The notes: generated from the sequence alone by a model not told the origin. Counted from the stretch's first letter, positions 17,408 through 26,988 are shown. The stretch: 64,000 bases of DNA from Streptomyces sp. NK08204 (GCF_020400585.1 NZ_JAINVF010000001.1:372001-436000), one strand, 5' to 3'. A program made the numbers and translations.

Positions 17408-20400
17408 GTGGCACTGCCGGGACGCGGACTGCTGCGGGCCGCGGTGGGCCGTGCGGCCGGTGCGCTGGAGGACGAGGCCCGTTCACGCGTCCGCTTCTTC
17501 GGCCGGCGCGCGCATGTCGCCGTGCGGGGTCTGCGCCCGGGCGACCTTCCGGAGTCCGCGGCGGACAAGCTGGCCGAGGAGGTCGAGCGGCGCCTGTCCG
17601 AGCTGCCCGCGGTTGAGTGGGCGGTGGTGAACACCGTGCTCGGCCATGCCGTCGTCGGCGCCGCGGGCGCCTTCGAGTCCGAGACGATCGCGGACACCCT
17701 CGTCGAGGCGGTCGAGGCGGTCGAGGAGGCCCACGGCGTCACCCATCCGCTGCCCGAACATCCCGTGGCGGACGGGACGGTCCGCCGTTCCGGCTTCGCC
17801 ATGGCCCTGCACCTGGCAGCCGCTCCCCTGGCGGCGCTGACCGGTCTGACGCGCCGCGCCCCCATCCCCGCGGGCATCGCCGCGCTCATCCCGCTCGTCG
17901 ACGCCCACCCACGCTTGCGGCAGCGGCTGGATCAGGCGGTCGGCGGCGCCGACAACGCCGGAATGCTCCTGGCCTCGCTCGGCGCGCTGAGCCAGGCGGG
18001 CTCCGGCGGGCTCGTCGGCGTCGGCGTGGACACGCTGCGGCACGGCCTGCGCATGATGGAGGCCGACGCGGAGGCCGACGCCTGGACGGCGGCCGAGCCA
18101 CGCCTGACGGGCAGCGCCGAGGCCGGGGCCCACCGCGCGGCGCCCGAGCCGCCTGCCCGCGAGGTGCCGCTGAAGCAGGGCCCGATCGAGCGCTACGCCG
18201 ACCGGGCCCCCGCCGTGGCGGCGGCGTCGTTCGCCGGGTCGCTGCTGCTGACCCGGCGCCCCGGGCGGGCCGTCGGCGCGGCGCTGGCGGCCATCCCGAA
18301 GGCGCCGCTGCTGGCTCGTGAGGGCTTTGCCTGCGTCTTCGGCCGGGGCCTGGCCCGCCGGGGGGTCGTCGTGGCCGACCCCGGGGCGCTGCGCAGGCTG
18401 GACCGGATCGGCACCGTGCTGGTGGACACGGACGTGCTGGGCACCGGGTCGCATCGGCCGGCCGATCTGGTCGCCCTCGACGACGACGTGCCCGCCGGCG
18501 AGCTCGCCGCGACCGCCCACCGGCTCTTCGACGGCTCCGCGCCGGAACGCGTGCAGCGGGACGGGGAGTGGGTGCTGGGGCCGGTCGAACGCCTGAGCCT
18601 GCAGGGGCCCACGGGCGAGCGGGCCCGGGAGCGGCTGCGGCGGGAGGGTGCGGGGCTGGTGCTGGGCCTGGCGCACGGACAGCAGCTGCTCGCCGTGATC
18701 TCCGTGCTGCCCGAGATGCACGAGGCGGCCGGCGCCTTCGTCCCTGCCGCACACGCGGCCGGGCTCAAGGTCGTGGCCGCCGGAAGCCACACCGCCGACG
18801 TGTCCGTACGGGGGGCCGACGCGGTCCGTGCGGGCGGTGAGCGGCTGCTGGATTCGGTACGGGCCCTGCAGCGCGACGGCGACGGCGTGCTGCTGCTCTC
18901 GCACGACCGGCGCGCGCTCCGGGCGGCCGATGTCGGCGTGGGTCTCGCCGGCCCGCGGGGCACACCGCCCTGGGGCGCGGATCTGTACCTCGACGGCGAT
19001 CCCGCGTCGGCCGTGGTGATCGTGAGCGCCTGCCGCACCGCCCGGGAGACCGCGCGTGCGGGCGTGCGGCTCGCCCAGGCCGCCGCCGCGGTCGGCGCGA
19101 CGGCGGAGCTGGCGGGCCGGGTACGACGCCCGGCCGCCCGGGGCGTGACGGCGTTCAACGCGGCGGCGGCACTGGGCACCGCGGCCGGTGTCTGGGCGGC
19201 GGTACGGCTGCTGCGGAAGCCGCCGCCGCTGCCCACCCCGCAGCACCCGTGGCATGCCATGGACCCGGCGACCGTGCTCGCCAGGGCCGGTGGCAGCGAG
19301 GCGGGCCTCACGGCCGAGGAGGCGCGGGCGCGGGCCACGACCGACGGCGAACCGGCGCCGGGGACCTCGCTCGGCCGGGCCTACCTGTCCGAGATGGCCA
19401 ACCCGCTGACGCCTGTCCTCGGCGCCGGGGCGGCGATGTCGGCGTCGGTGGGCGCCGTGCTCGACGCCGTCGTCATCGTGGCGGTCACCGCGCTGTCGGG
19501 GTTCTTCGGCGGCTTCCAGCGCTACCGGACCGACCGCGCGGTCGCCCAGCTGCGGCGCGAGTCGGCCGTGATGGCCAACGTGGTGCGGGACGGGCAGGAG
19601 ACCACGGCCCCCGCCGGGGAACTGGCCGTGGGCGACGTGGTGCACCTGAACCCGGGGGCCGTGGTGCCGGCCGACGGCCGTCTGCTGGAGGCGCACCACC
19701 TGGAGGTCGACGAGTCCGCGCTGACCGGCGAGTCGCTGCCGGTGGCCAAGAGCGTGGCACCCGTGCTGGCCTCGGACCTCGGGGACCGCACGTCCATGGT
19801 CTACGAGGGCACCACCGTGGCGGCCGGGCGCGGCCGGGCGGTCGTCGTCGCGACCGGCACGGCCACCGAGGCGGGCCGTGCCGCGGCGGACGGACAGGAC
19901 ACCGCGCCCTCCGCCGGCGTCGAACGCCGGCTGGCCCGGATCAGCCGTACGACGCTGCCGGTGGCGCTCGGTTCGGCCGCCGCCGTGGTCGCGGCGGGCA
20001 TGCTGCGCGGACGCCCCACCCGGGACACGGTCGGAGCGGGTGTCGGGCTGGCCGTGGCCAGCGTGCCCGAGGGACTGCCGTTCCTGGTCTCGGCCGCCCA
20101 GCTCGCCTCCGCCAGACGGCTTTCGGCGCGTGGGGCCCTGCTCAGGCATCCCCGTACCATCGAGGCGGCCGGCCGTACCGACGTCCTGTGCTTCGACAAG
20201 ACGGGAACGCTCACGCACGGGCGGATCTCCCTCGTCGCCGTCGCCGCCGACGGTCACAGCAGGCCCCTGGAACAGCTCGGGGACGAGCAGCGGGCCGTCC
20301 TCGCCGCGGCGCTGCGCGCGACACCCCGCCCGCACAACGGCGGGGAACTGGAACACGCCACCGATGGCGCGGTCACCGACGGCGCGAAGGAAGCGCAGGT

Positions 20401-21823
20401 GGACCGCACCACGGCCGCGGAGGGCTGGCTGCGCACCTCCGGCCTGCCGTTCGAACCCAGCCGTGGCTTCCACGCGACGCTGGGCCGCTGCGGCGAGCAG
20501 CGGATCCTGTCGGTGAAGGGGGCACCGGAGGAGGTGGTGGGGCGCTGCGCCACCCGCGGGGGCCGGCACCTGGACCGCGAGGGCAGGAGGGCCGTCCTCG
20601 CGGCGGGCGAGGAGCTCGCCGCGAAGGGCCACCGGATCCTCGCGGTCGCCGAACTGCGGGACGCGCCCGGCGGCACCCTCACCGACGAGACGGTGGGCGG
20701 CCTGGACTTCCTCGGTTTCCTGGCGTTCGCCGACCGGGTGCGCGGCACCGCCCGCGACGCGGTGCGGCGGCTCGCTGACGCCGGCGTGCACATCGTGATG
20801 ATCACCGGGGACCATCCGGGGACCGCCGAGTCGATGGCCCGCGAACTGGGCGTCCTGGACGGCCGGCGGGTGGTGACCGGAGCGGAGCTCGACGACCTGG
20901 ACGACCGCGCCCTGGACCGGCTGCTGCCCGACGTCGGTGTCGTCGCCCGCGGCACCCCCGTGCACAAGGTCCGCGTGGTGCGGGCGTTCCAGCGCCTCGG
21001 CCGTACGGTGGCGATGACCGGGGACGGCGCCAACGACGCGCCCGCCATCCGGCTCGCGGACATCGGGATCGCGTTCGGCAGCCGGGCCACTCCCGCCGCT
21101 CGTGCGGCGGCGGACCTCGTCGTCACGGACGACCGGCTGGAGACGGTGCTCGCCACCCTCGTGGAGGGCCGCGCGATGTGGGCCTCGGTACGGCAGGCCC
21201 TGGCGATCCTGGTCGGCGGCAATCTCGGTGAGATCGCCTTCACCCTCCTCGGTGCGGCTGCCACCGGGTCCTCGCCCCTGACGGCCCGCCAGCTGCTGCT
21301 GGTGAATCTCTTCACCGACCTGGCCCCGGCCATGGCCGTCGCCCTGCGCCCGCCGCGGCCGGAGGCCGCCGAGCGCATGCTCCGCGAGGGACCCGAGGTC
21401 TCGCTCGGCACGGCGCTGACCGAGGAGATGGTGTGCCGTGCGGCGACCACGGCCCTGGGCGCCACGGCGGGCTGGCTCGCCGCGCGGTTCACCGGCCGGG
21501 CCGCCCGCGCCCGTACCGTCGCCCTGGTCGCGCTCGTCGGCGCTCAGCTCGGCCAGACCCTCCTGGTCGGGGGCCGCAGCAAGGCGATCGCCGGCTCCTC
21601 GCTCGGCTCCCTGGCCGCGTTGGCGGCCGTCGTCCAGACGCCGCTGCTGAGCCAGTTCTTCGGCTGTACGCCCCTCGGCCCGGTCGCCTGGACGATCGCG
21701 CTGTCCGCCGCGGCCGGGGCGACGGCGCTGTCACCGTTCCTGCCGCCGCTGGTCGCGCGCGTCCGCACGCGGATCCCGGATTTCTCCTCGTTCACCGCCG
21801 GGCTGCGTGAGCGGACGTCCTGA
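17408..21823 (+). CDS. Giant cation-translocating P-type ATPase (CtpI-like)
   Basis: 1471 residues, far longer than ordinary P-type ATPases (650-950) but near mycobacterial CtpI. The functional half has TGES, the phosphorylation motif DKTGTLTHG (D930), the K-containing nucleotide site (ILSVKGAPEEV), MITGDHPGTA, and the hinge TGDGANDAPAI (D1206), followed by C-terminal membrane helices. The preceding 600 residues look like a degenerate duplicate, with VLVDTDVLGTG (about 337-347) in place of DKTGT and ADVGVGLAGPRGTPPWGADL (from about 506) in place of the hinge. The transported ion is not identifiable. The GTG start lies just after GGAAG. Confidence 0.9.
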   Translation: MALPGRGLLRAAVGRAAGALEDEARSRVRFFGRRAHVAVRGLRPGDLPESAADKLAEEVERRLSELPAVEWAVVNTVLGHAVVGAAGAFESETIADTLVEAVEAVEEAHGVTHPLPEHPVADGTVRRSGFAMALHLAAAPLAALTGLTRRAPIPAGIAALIPLVDAHPRLRQRLDQAVGGADNAGMLLASLGALSQAGSGGLVGVGVDTLRHGLRMMEADAEADAWTAAEPRLTGSAEAGAHRAAPEPPAREVPLKQGPIERYADRAPAVAAASFAGSLLLTRRPGRAVGAALAAIPKAPLLAREGFACVFGRGLARRGVVVADPGALRRLDRIGTVLVDTDVLGTGSHRPADLVALDDDVPAGELAATAHRLFDGSAPERVQRDGEWVLGPVERLSLQGPTGERARERLRREGAGLVLGLAHGQQLLAVISVLPEMHEAAGAFVPAAHAAGLKVVAAGSHTADVSVRGADAVRAGGERLLDSVRALQRDGDGVLLLSHDRRALRAADVGVGLAGPRGTPPWGADLYLDGDPASAVVIVSACRTARETARAGVRLAQAAAAVGATAELAGRVRRPAARGVTAFNAAAALGTAAGVWAAVRLLRKPPPLPTPQHPWHAMDPATVLARAGGSEAGLTAEEARARATTDGEPAPGTSLGRAYLSEMANPLTPVLGAGAAMSASVGAVLDAVVIVAVTALSGFFGGFQRYRTDRAVAQLRRESAVMANVVRDGQETTAPAGELAVGDVVHLNPGAVVPADGRLLEAHHLEVDESALTGESLPVAKSVAPVLASDLGDRTSMVYEGTTVAAGRGRAVVVATGTATEAGRAAADGQDTAPSAGVERRLARISRTTLPVALGSAAAVVAAGMLRGRPTRDTVGAGVGLAVASVPEGLPFLVSAAQLASARRLSARGALLRHPRTIEAAGRTDVLCFDKTGTLTHGRISLVAVAADGHSRPLEQLGDEQRAVLAAALRATPRPHNGGELEHATDGAVTDGAKEAQVDRTTAAEGWLRTSGLPFEPSRGFHATLGRCGEQRILSVKGAPEEVVGRCATRGGRHLDREGRRAVLAAGEELAAKGHRILAVAELRDAPGGTLTDETVGGLDFLGFLAFADRVRGTARDAVRRLADAGVHIVMITGDHPGTAESMARELGVLDGRRVVTGAELDDLDDRALDRLLPDVGVVARGTPVHKVRVVRAFQRLGRTVAMTGDGANDAPAIRLADIGIAFGSRATPAARAAADLVVTDDRLETVLATLVEGRAMWASVRQALAILVGGNLGEIAFTLLGAAATGSSPLTARQLLLVNLFTDLAPAMAVALRPPRPEAAERMLREGPEVSLGTALTEEMVCRAATTALGATAGWLAARFTGRAARARTVALVALVGAQLGQTLLVGGRSKAIAGSSLGSLAALAAVVQTPLLSQFFGCTPLGPVAWTIALSAAAGATALSPFLPPLVARVRTRIPDFSSFTAGLRERTS

Positions 21824-22033
21824 GAGGGTGCCCGGCCGCCACCGCGGTTGAGACGGTTCCGGGGAATTGAGACCCTACTGAAAAGGCCCGGTACACCTTC
21901 CGAGCGGAGCCGAGATGTACGCGGTCCTGGAGAACGGGGCGGACGGGATCCGGGACCCGTACCCGGGGATCGATCACCCGCCGGGGCGGACCGACCCGCC
22001 GACCGCGAGCTGAAGCAGGCTCGTGAGGTGGCC

Positions 22034-22825
22034 ATGTCGCGGATCACTCAGGCGGTGAACGGCCGGCCGGTGGCGGCCTGGCACCATGCCGGCCGCGCAC
22101 CGTCGGTGGTCTGCGTCCACGGGGCCGGGTTCTCCAGCCGGGAGTTCCAGCCGTTCCTGGACGCGCTGGGCCGTCACCACGACGCGTGGTCCGTCGATCT
22201 GCCGGGGTTCGGTGCCAGTGCCGGCCCGGTGCGCCCGCTGGGACTGCGGGCGCTCGCCGAGGCGCTGACCGGCTGGCTGACGGCCGTCGGCCTGGACCAC
22301 GTGGTGCTGCTCGGTGGCTCCTTCGGCTGTCAGGTGGCCGTCGACGCGGCGGTACGGCATCCGGACCGCATCGCCGGACTGGTGCTGGTGGGGCCGACCG
22401 TCGATCCCGCCGCCCGTGGCTTCTTCCGGCAGCTGCTGCGCTGGATCCGCAACGCGCCCCAGGAACGGCTCTCGATGGCGCCGCTGAATCTCGCCGACTA
22501 CCGCGACGCGGGGCCGCGGCGCGTCGTGAGCGCGTTCGCCGAGTCGCTGCGCGACCGCATCGAGGACAAGCTGCCGCACGTCCGCACACCCGTCCTGGTG
22601 GTCCGTGGCGCCCGGGACCGGCTGGTCTCCCAGGAGTGGGCGGAGGAGGTCACACGACTGCTGCCCTCGGGCAGGCTGGTCGTCGTGCCGGGGGCCGGCC
22701 ACATGGTGCCGTATCGGCGGCCCTATGAGCTGGCGGTTCTCGTCGGCGATTTCCTCGACCAGGAGATTGCGGGTGCCGTCGCGCCGGACGGCGACCCGCC
22801 TCGGACGCGGGGGCCGGCGGCATGA
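22034..22825 (+). CDS. Alpha/beta hydrolase
   Basis: 263 residues. The oxyanion-hole motif is VVCVHGAGFSS, the nucleophile elbow LLGGSFGCQ (Ser), the acid lies near VVRGARDRLVS and the catalytic His is in PGAGHMVPY. The start ATG at 22034 follows GTGAGGTGGCC. The upstream 210 bp carries no convincing gene. Its stop overlaps the next start (ATGA), so the two products are probably used together. The substrate is unknown. Confidence 0.9.
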   Translation: MSRITQAVNGRPVAAWHHAGRAPSVVCVHGAGFSSREFQPFLDALGRHHDAWSVDLPGFGASAGPVRPLGLRALAEALTGWLTAVGLDHVVLLGGSFGCQVAVDAAVRHPDRIAGLVLVGPTVDPAARGFFRQLLRWIRNAPQERLSMAPLNLADYRDAGPRRVVSAFAESLRDRIEDKLPHVRTPVLVVRGARDRLVSQEWAEEVTRLLPSGRLVVVPGAGHMVPYRRPYELAVLVGDFLDQEIAGAVAPDGDPPRTRGPAA

Positions 22826-24219
22826 GGGCGTCCAGGGCGGTCGCCTCGTTCGACTCGGCCACCGGGATGCTGCGCGCGCTGTCCCGATTCCTCGCGGGGC
22901 GGGACGCCCCGTCCCTCGGCATGCTTCCGGCTGCGGCGCAGGCGCCGGTGTCCGGTCTGCTCGGCCTCCTGAACAGGCTGCCGGCCACCGTCCAGGAGCG
23001 GGCGTACAGCATGGGCGGCTGGGCCGAGGCCGTCCCGGCGGGCCGGGTCGGCAACGTGCGCTCGCAGGCGCTCGCCGAGTGGATCACCGGCCACTACCCC
23101 GAGCGCCGTTATCCGGTCATCTTCATCGGGTCCGCCAACGGTGCCCTCGTCCATCTGGCGGCGGCCCTCGACGCGGCGTGGCTGCCGCAGACGCTGCTGC
23201 TGCCCGTGCGCCGCCGCGGCGTCGTTCCGGACGACCCGCGCGGCGACCTGGCCGCCGTCGGCGGGGCCGGCCGAGCGCTGCTCGCGGCCAACCCGGACCT
23301 CGTCCTGCACCACATGCACGACCCCAACCAGGACCGTCTCATGATCGCCGGCATGACCTGCTTCCGGGTCAAGTGGCGCCGCCTGCCGCCGGCGTACCGC
23401 CGTTTCGTCCGCGAGCGTCTTGCTCCGGGCGGCCTGCTCGTCGCCGTCGACTGCACACTGACGTGGCCGACCACCACCGTCGACGACCGGTACCTCTTCC
23501 AGTTCGGCGCCCTCGGCGACGCCACGCCCGAGGAGTACCACCGGGGCGGACCGCGCGTGGCCGGCCTGCTCGCCCGCTACGGTTCCCCGCTGCGCCGCTG
23601 GGACCCGCCCGTCCCCGACGGGGAGAGCCCCGAGGCGGAGTGGGGGATGCAACCCGCCCTGCTCGACGACATGGCCGCCTTCGCCGAGCAGGAGAAACTC
23701 CGCCTGGACGTCCTGCGTTTCGACACGCCGCAACGCCTCAGCCCCGCCGTCGCCGGCCTGCACCGCGCGTGGTACGCCGACCTCGGCCTGCCCACGGACC
23801 GCCTCCTGGTGGAGTCGTTCCTCCTCCTCGAACCCTGGCAGGCGCTGCGCACGGGCTCGGTGCCGTACTGGACCGTCTTCGGCACCGAGACCTTCCGCGC
23901 GGGCCTCGAGGCCTACCTCGACGCCACGGATCCGTACGACGAGATCCGCATCGTCCTGTTCAACCACGGCACGCAGTCCATCGGTCTGGCCGACGCCTGG
24001 GCATGGCAGCGCACGGCGGCCCGCGCCCGCAAGATCGGGGTCCTGGCCGGCGCGGATGCCGCCGCCCACCCCCGTGACTTCGCCAGCCTGGTCCGCGCAC
24101 ACCGGGCGGTCGGCAGGGTCCGCCCGCGCTACCCCCTGCCGCTGTCCCTCGGCGCCGACCAGGTCATGCCGGTACTGCGCGCCGCTGACGAGGCGATCTG
24201 CTGGGAGAAGGTGCGGTGA
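22822..24219 (+). CDS. Conserved hypothetical protein coupled to the hydrolase
   Basis: 465 residues, not recognised. Visible elements are YPVIFIGSANGALVHLAAAL (a Gly/Ser loop after a beta strand, hydrolase- or Rossmann-like), the conserved-looking PDLVLHHMHDPNQDRLMI, and an acidic strand GGLLVAVDCTLTWPTTT. No signal peptide or membrane helix is visible. The 4-base overlap with the alpha/beta hydrolase gene implies translational coupling and a shared pathway. A distant methyltransferase or hydrolase fold is possible, but I cannot support a function. Confidence 0.75.
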   Translation: MRASRAVASFDSATGMLRALSRFLAGRDAPSLGMLPAAAQAPVSGLLGLLNRLPATVQERAYSMGGWAEAVPAGRVGNVRSQALAEWITGHYPERRYPVIFIGSANGALVHLAAALDAAWLPQTLLLPVRRRGVVPDDPRGDLAAVGGAGRALLAANPDLVLHHMHDPNQDRLMIAGMTCFRVKWRRLPPAYRRFVRERLAPGGLLVAVDCTLTWPTTTVDDRYLFQFGALGDATPEEYHRGGPRVAGLLARYGSPLRRWDPPVPDGESPEAEWGMQPALLDDMAAFAEQEKLRLDVLRFDTPQRLSPAVAGLHRAWYADLGLPTDRLLVESFLLLEPWQALRTGSVPYWTVFGTETFRAGLEAYLDATDPYDEIRIVLFNHGTQSIGLADAWAWQRTAARARKIGVLAGADAAAHPRDFASLVRAHRAVGRVRPRYPLPLSLGADQVMPVLRAADEAICWEKVR

Positions 24220-24307
24220 CCCGGGCGCCGTGTAGGCCGCCCCGTACTCAGGTACTCGGGCCGGAAGGACGGTCTGCCGACGACGTCCTGACGAGGAGAT
24301 GAATCGG

Positions 24308-24601
24308 ATGCTGTTCCTGGGACTGCTCCTGCTCATGCTGACCGGCGCCTTCACCGGCCTGGTGATCGCCGACAACCTGTCCGGCGGACCGGACTACGCG
24401 GTGTCGGTGCTCGGCCACCACATCGCCACCCTCAGCCCGCTCGGGGTGTTCTGCTCCGGCCTCGCCCTGGCACTGCTCTTCTGCCTGGGCCTGGCCCTGA
24501 TGGCCGGCACGACCCGCTACGGCCACCACGGACCGCATGCGCGCAGGACCCGTGGCACCCCCAGGACCGGGCCCGCCACGGGACCTGGCGCCCGGGCCTG
24601 A
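24308..24601 (+). CDS. Small hypothetical membrane protein
   Basis: 97 residues. Two hydrophobic segments (LFLGLLLLMLTGAFTGLVIA at about 2-21, and LGVFCSGLALALLFCLGLAL at about 47-66) predict two membrane helices with a short loop between. The basic tail (YGHHGPHARRTRG) is probably cytoplasmic. ATG 24308 has GAGGAG 9 bases upstream; the in-frame ATG at 24299 overlaps that site. No family recognised. It is convergent with the LysR gene, 7 bp away. Confidence 0.7.
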   Translation: MLFLGLLLLMLTGAFTGLVIADNLSGGPDYAVSVLGHHIATLSPLGVFCSGLALALLFCLGLALMAGTTRYGHHGPHARRTRGTPRTGPATGPGARA

Positions 24602-24608
24602 CCCGTCG

Positions 24609-25547
24609 TCAGTGGAGGTCCTTGGCGGCCTCCACCAGACGGTCGCGTACGCGGTCGACGTCCGGGTTCGTACAGACGCCCGGGCGCTGCACGAGGTAAC
24701 CGGTGTTGATCGGCGGGTCCTCGGGGTCGTGCAGCAGGACCAGTGCGCCGCGGGCCAGTTCGCCGGCGCACAGGTAGCGGGGCAGGACGCTGAAGCCGCC
24801 GCCTCCGACGAGTGTCGACACGACCGCCCGCAGGTCCGGCACGGTGACCGCGGCGTGGCAGGTCAGCCGTTTGCCGAAGACGTGGCGCCAGTAGCGCCGC
24901 ACGATCGGCAGGTCCTGCGCGTACGAGACGAGGGGCACGGTGTGCAGCACCCCGGGCCCCTCGGCGGCCAGCGGCTCCCTGATGCGGTCCGCCCACACCG
25001 GCGCGGCGACCAGGACGAACTCCTCGTCCGCGAAGGGCACCCAGGCCAGGGAGCGGCCCCGGGGGCGGGTGGTGGAGATGACCAGGTCGTAGCGCCCCGC
25101 CCGCAGCTCGTCCAGCAGCGGATCGGTCAGGCCCGGGGTCACCCGCAGCCGCAGCCCCTCGGCGACGAGCGGACCCAGCACGGGCAGTACGAAGGTCGCC
25201 AGCATCTCCGCGGGTCCGGCCAGGTGCACGGGTTCGCGGCGCGCCCCCTCGGCCGGACCACGCCCCACCGCGCCGGCGAGCGCGTCCAGCGGCGCCGCGA
25301 CACGTGCGGCCAGTTCGTCGGCGACCGGGGTGGGGGCGACACCGCGGGGCAGCCTCTCGAACAGCTCGCGCCGCGTCTGGCGCTCAAGGTTGCGGATCTG
25401 TGTGGTGACCGTGGGCTGTGACAGACCGAGGGCGTGAGCTGCCGCCGTGAAGGAACCGAAGCGGTACACGGCGAGGAAGGTGCGCAGGAGGTTGAGGTCG
25501 GGCGGGGTGGAGTCCCTCCCCGGGCCATCCGTATCGCTATGGCTCAC
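24609..25547 (-). CDS. LysR-family transcriptional regulator
   Basis: 312 residues from GTG 25547 (AGGG just upstream); the frame is open further upstream but without homology. The N-terminal winged HTH is LNLLRTFLAVYRFGSFTAAA followed by LGLSQPTVTTQIRNLER. The C-terminal part is a type 2 periplasmic-binding-like co-inducer domain (DLVISTTRPRG). LysR proteins usually control the divergent gene, here the DJ-1/PfpI family gene at 25749, and themselves. The ligand is unknown. Confidence 0.92.
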   Translation of the reverse strand: MSHSDTDGPGRDSTPPDLNLLRTFLAVYRFGSFTAAAHALGLSQPTVTTQIRNLERQTRRELFERLPRGVAPTPVADELAARVAAPLDALAGAVGRGPAEGARREPVHLAGPAEMLATFVLPVLGPLVAEGLRLRVTPGLTDPLLDELRAGRYDLVISTTRPRGRSLAWVPFADEEFVLVAAPVWADRIREPLAAEGPGVLHTVPLVSYAQDLPIVRRYWRHVFGKRLTCHAAVTVPDLRAVVSTLVGGGGFSVLPRYLCAGELARGALVLLHDPEDPPINTGYLVQRPGVCTNPDVDRVRDRLVEAAKDLH

Positions 25548-25618
25548 GCCCTCGAGCCTAGAACATCCTGATACCTGCCCGGGGGCTCGCTCAGGGGCGG
25601 CCATGGCCCGGGACCGAT

Positions 25619-25644
25619 GGAACTTCCTATGACAGGCATTGGTT
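25619..25644 (+). promoter_or_regulatory. Possible ECF/sigma-R-like promoter for the DJ-1 family gene
   Basis: GGAAC, 18 bases, then GTT, on the plus strand about 100 bp upstream of the start at 25749. It differs from the sigma-R consensus (GGAAT-N18-GTT) at one base. The same spacer must also hold the LysR operator; no clear T-N11-A box stands out. Confidence 0.3.
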
Positions 25645-25748
25645 CCGTCATTGGTCACCGCTGATCGCACGGCCTACCTTCGAGCACATCACCCGATCCG
25701 ACACCTCGGACGCAGTACGCCGATCCGTCCCCCGGAGATGAACACCCC

Positions 25749-26444
25749 ATGTCGAAGATCCTTTTCGTGATGACCGGCGTCGACCAGTGGACGCTGGCCG
25801 ACGGCACCCAGCACCCCACCGGCTTCTGGGCCGAGGAGGCCGTCGCTCCGTACGAGGCCTTCAGGGCGGCCGGGTACGAGATCGTCGTCGCCACCCCCGC
25901 CGGCGTCGTCCCCACCGTCGACAGCAGCAGCCTCGCCCCCGAGGTGAACGGCGGCCAGGAGAACGCCGACCGGATCGCCGGCGTGCTCGCCTCGATGGCC
26001 GAGCTGCGCTCGCCGGTGAAGCTGGAGGACGTCAGCCTCGATGACTACGCCGCCGTCTTCTACCCCGGCGGCCACGGCCCGATGGAGGACCTCGCCGTCG
26101 ACGCCCACTCCGGCAGGCTGCTCACCCTCGCCCTGGACTCGGGCACGCCCCTCGGCGTGGTCTGCCACGCATCGGCCGCCCTGCTCGCCGCCACCCGGAC
26201 CGACGGCACCAACGCGTTCGAGGGCTACGACGTGGCCGCGTTCACGAACGCCGAGGAGTCCCAGGCGGGGTTCGCCGACAAGGCGAAGTGGCTGCTCCAG
26301 GACCGTCTCACCGAGGCCGGGGTGAACGTCCGGGCGGGCGAGCCGTGGGCGCCGAACGTCGTCGTCGACCGGAACCTGGTCACCGGACAGAACCCGGCGT
26401 CCTCCGCACCCGTTGCCGCGGAACTGCTCAAGAAGATCGCCTGA
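25749..26444 (+). CDS. DJ-1/PfpI family protein (Hsp31-like, type 1 glutamine amidotransferase fold)
   Basis: 231 residues. The landmarks are YEAFRAAGYEIVVATPAG, FYPGGHGPMEDL (catalytic Glu region) and the nucleophile elbow VVCHASAALL (Cys). The length matches the Hsp31/YhbO-like branch, which includes glyoxalase III (glutathione-independent methylglyoxal to lactate) and deglycase or chaperone activities. It is divergent from a LysR regulator, which probably controls it, and is followed by a strong hairpin terminator. Confidence 0.92.
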   Translation: MSKILFVMTGVDQWTLADGTQHPTGFWAEEAVAPYEAFRAAGYEIVVATPAGVVPTVDSSSLAPEVNGGQENADRIAGVLASMAELRSPVKLEDVSLDDYAAVFYPGGHGPMEDLAVDAHSGRLLTLALDSGTPLGVVCHASAALLAATRTDGTNAFEGYDVAAFTNAEESQAGFADKAKWLLQDRLTEAGVNVRAGEPWAPNVVVDRNLVTGQNPASSAPVAAELLKKIA

Positions 26445-26458
26445 CCGAGGCCACCGGC

Positions 26459-26492
26459 GGTGCTGTCGAGGCCGGCCGGCACCGACAGCACC
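26459..26492 (+). terminator. Hairpin terminator after the DJ-1 family gene
   Basis: Perfect 10-bp stem GGTGCTGTCG / CGACAGCACC with a 14-base loop, 15 bases after the stop. There is no U-tract, as usual in Streptomyces. Confidence 0.65.
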
Positions 26493-26549
26493 CAGGTGGT
26501 GGAATATTCAACGACCTCCTCGGGTTGAGCCCGGCGAAGGAGGTCAGGA

Positions 26550-26909
26550 GTGGACACGACGTACTACGACCACGGGACTCCCGCCGAGCGCTGGGAACGT
26601 GCCCAGCGGTTCTTCGACGCCAAGGACTACGCGGGCGCGGCGCGCGTGCTGGCGGCTCTGGTGGCGGAGGTGCCGGAGCAGACCGGGCCCCGGCTGCTGC
26701 TGGCCCGCGCCTACTACCACTCGGCCCAGCTGCGCCGCGCCGAGGCCGAGCTGCGGCTCATCGTGGAGCGCGACCCGGTGGAGCACTACGCCCGGCTGAT
26801 GCTGGGCCGCACCCTCCAGCGGCAGGCGCGGCACGAGGAGGCGGAGGCGCATCTGCGCATCGCCGCCGCGCTCACGGGTGAGTTCCCGCCACAACGGCCC
26901 GGGGAGTGA
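26550..26909 (+). CDS. Small tetratricopeptide-repeat protein
   Basis: 119 residues made mostly of about three TPR units (AERWERAQRFFDAKDYAGAA; GPRLLLARAYYHSAQLRRAE; HYARLMLGRTLQRQARHEEA). GTG start with GAAGGAGGTC upstream. TPR folds mediate protein-protein contacts; the partner is unknown. It is followed 79 bp later by peptide deformylase on the same strand. Confidence 0.85.
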   Translation: MDTTYYDHGTPAERWERAQRFFDAKDYAGAARVLAALVAEVPEQTGPRLLLARAYYHSAQLRRAEAELRLIVERDPVEHYARLMLGRTLQRQARHEEAEAHLRIAAALTGEFPPQRPGE

Positions 26910-26988
26910 GAGGAGCGGCCCGTGGGAGTGGGGCACGGACCGCCGTGGTCATGGCCGTCCCCGGCGTTGCCCATGGCATCCTGGCCTG

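Noticed and set aside
17483..20965. Antisense open frame of over 1100 codons opposite the P-type ATPase
   Set aside because: Shadow of a high-GC gene; no motif, and the plus strand has all P-type ATPase motifs.
21915..22013. 32-codon ORF upstream of the alpha/beta hydrolase
   Set aside because: It has a passable GGAG site but no recognisable product and no conserved feature; leader peptide not supportable.
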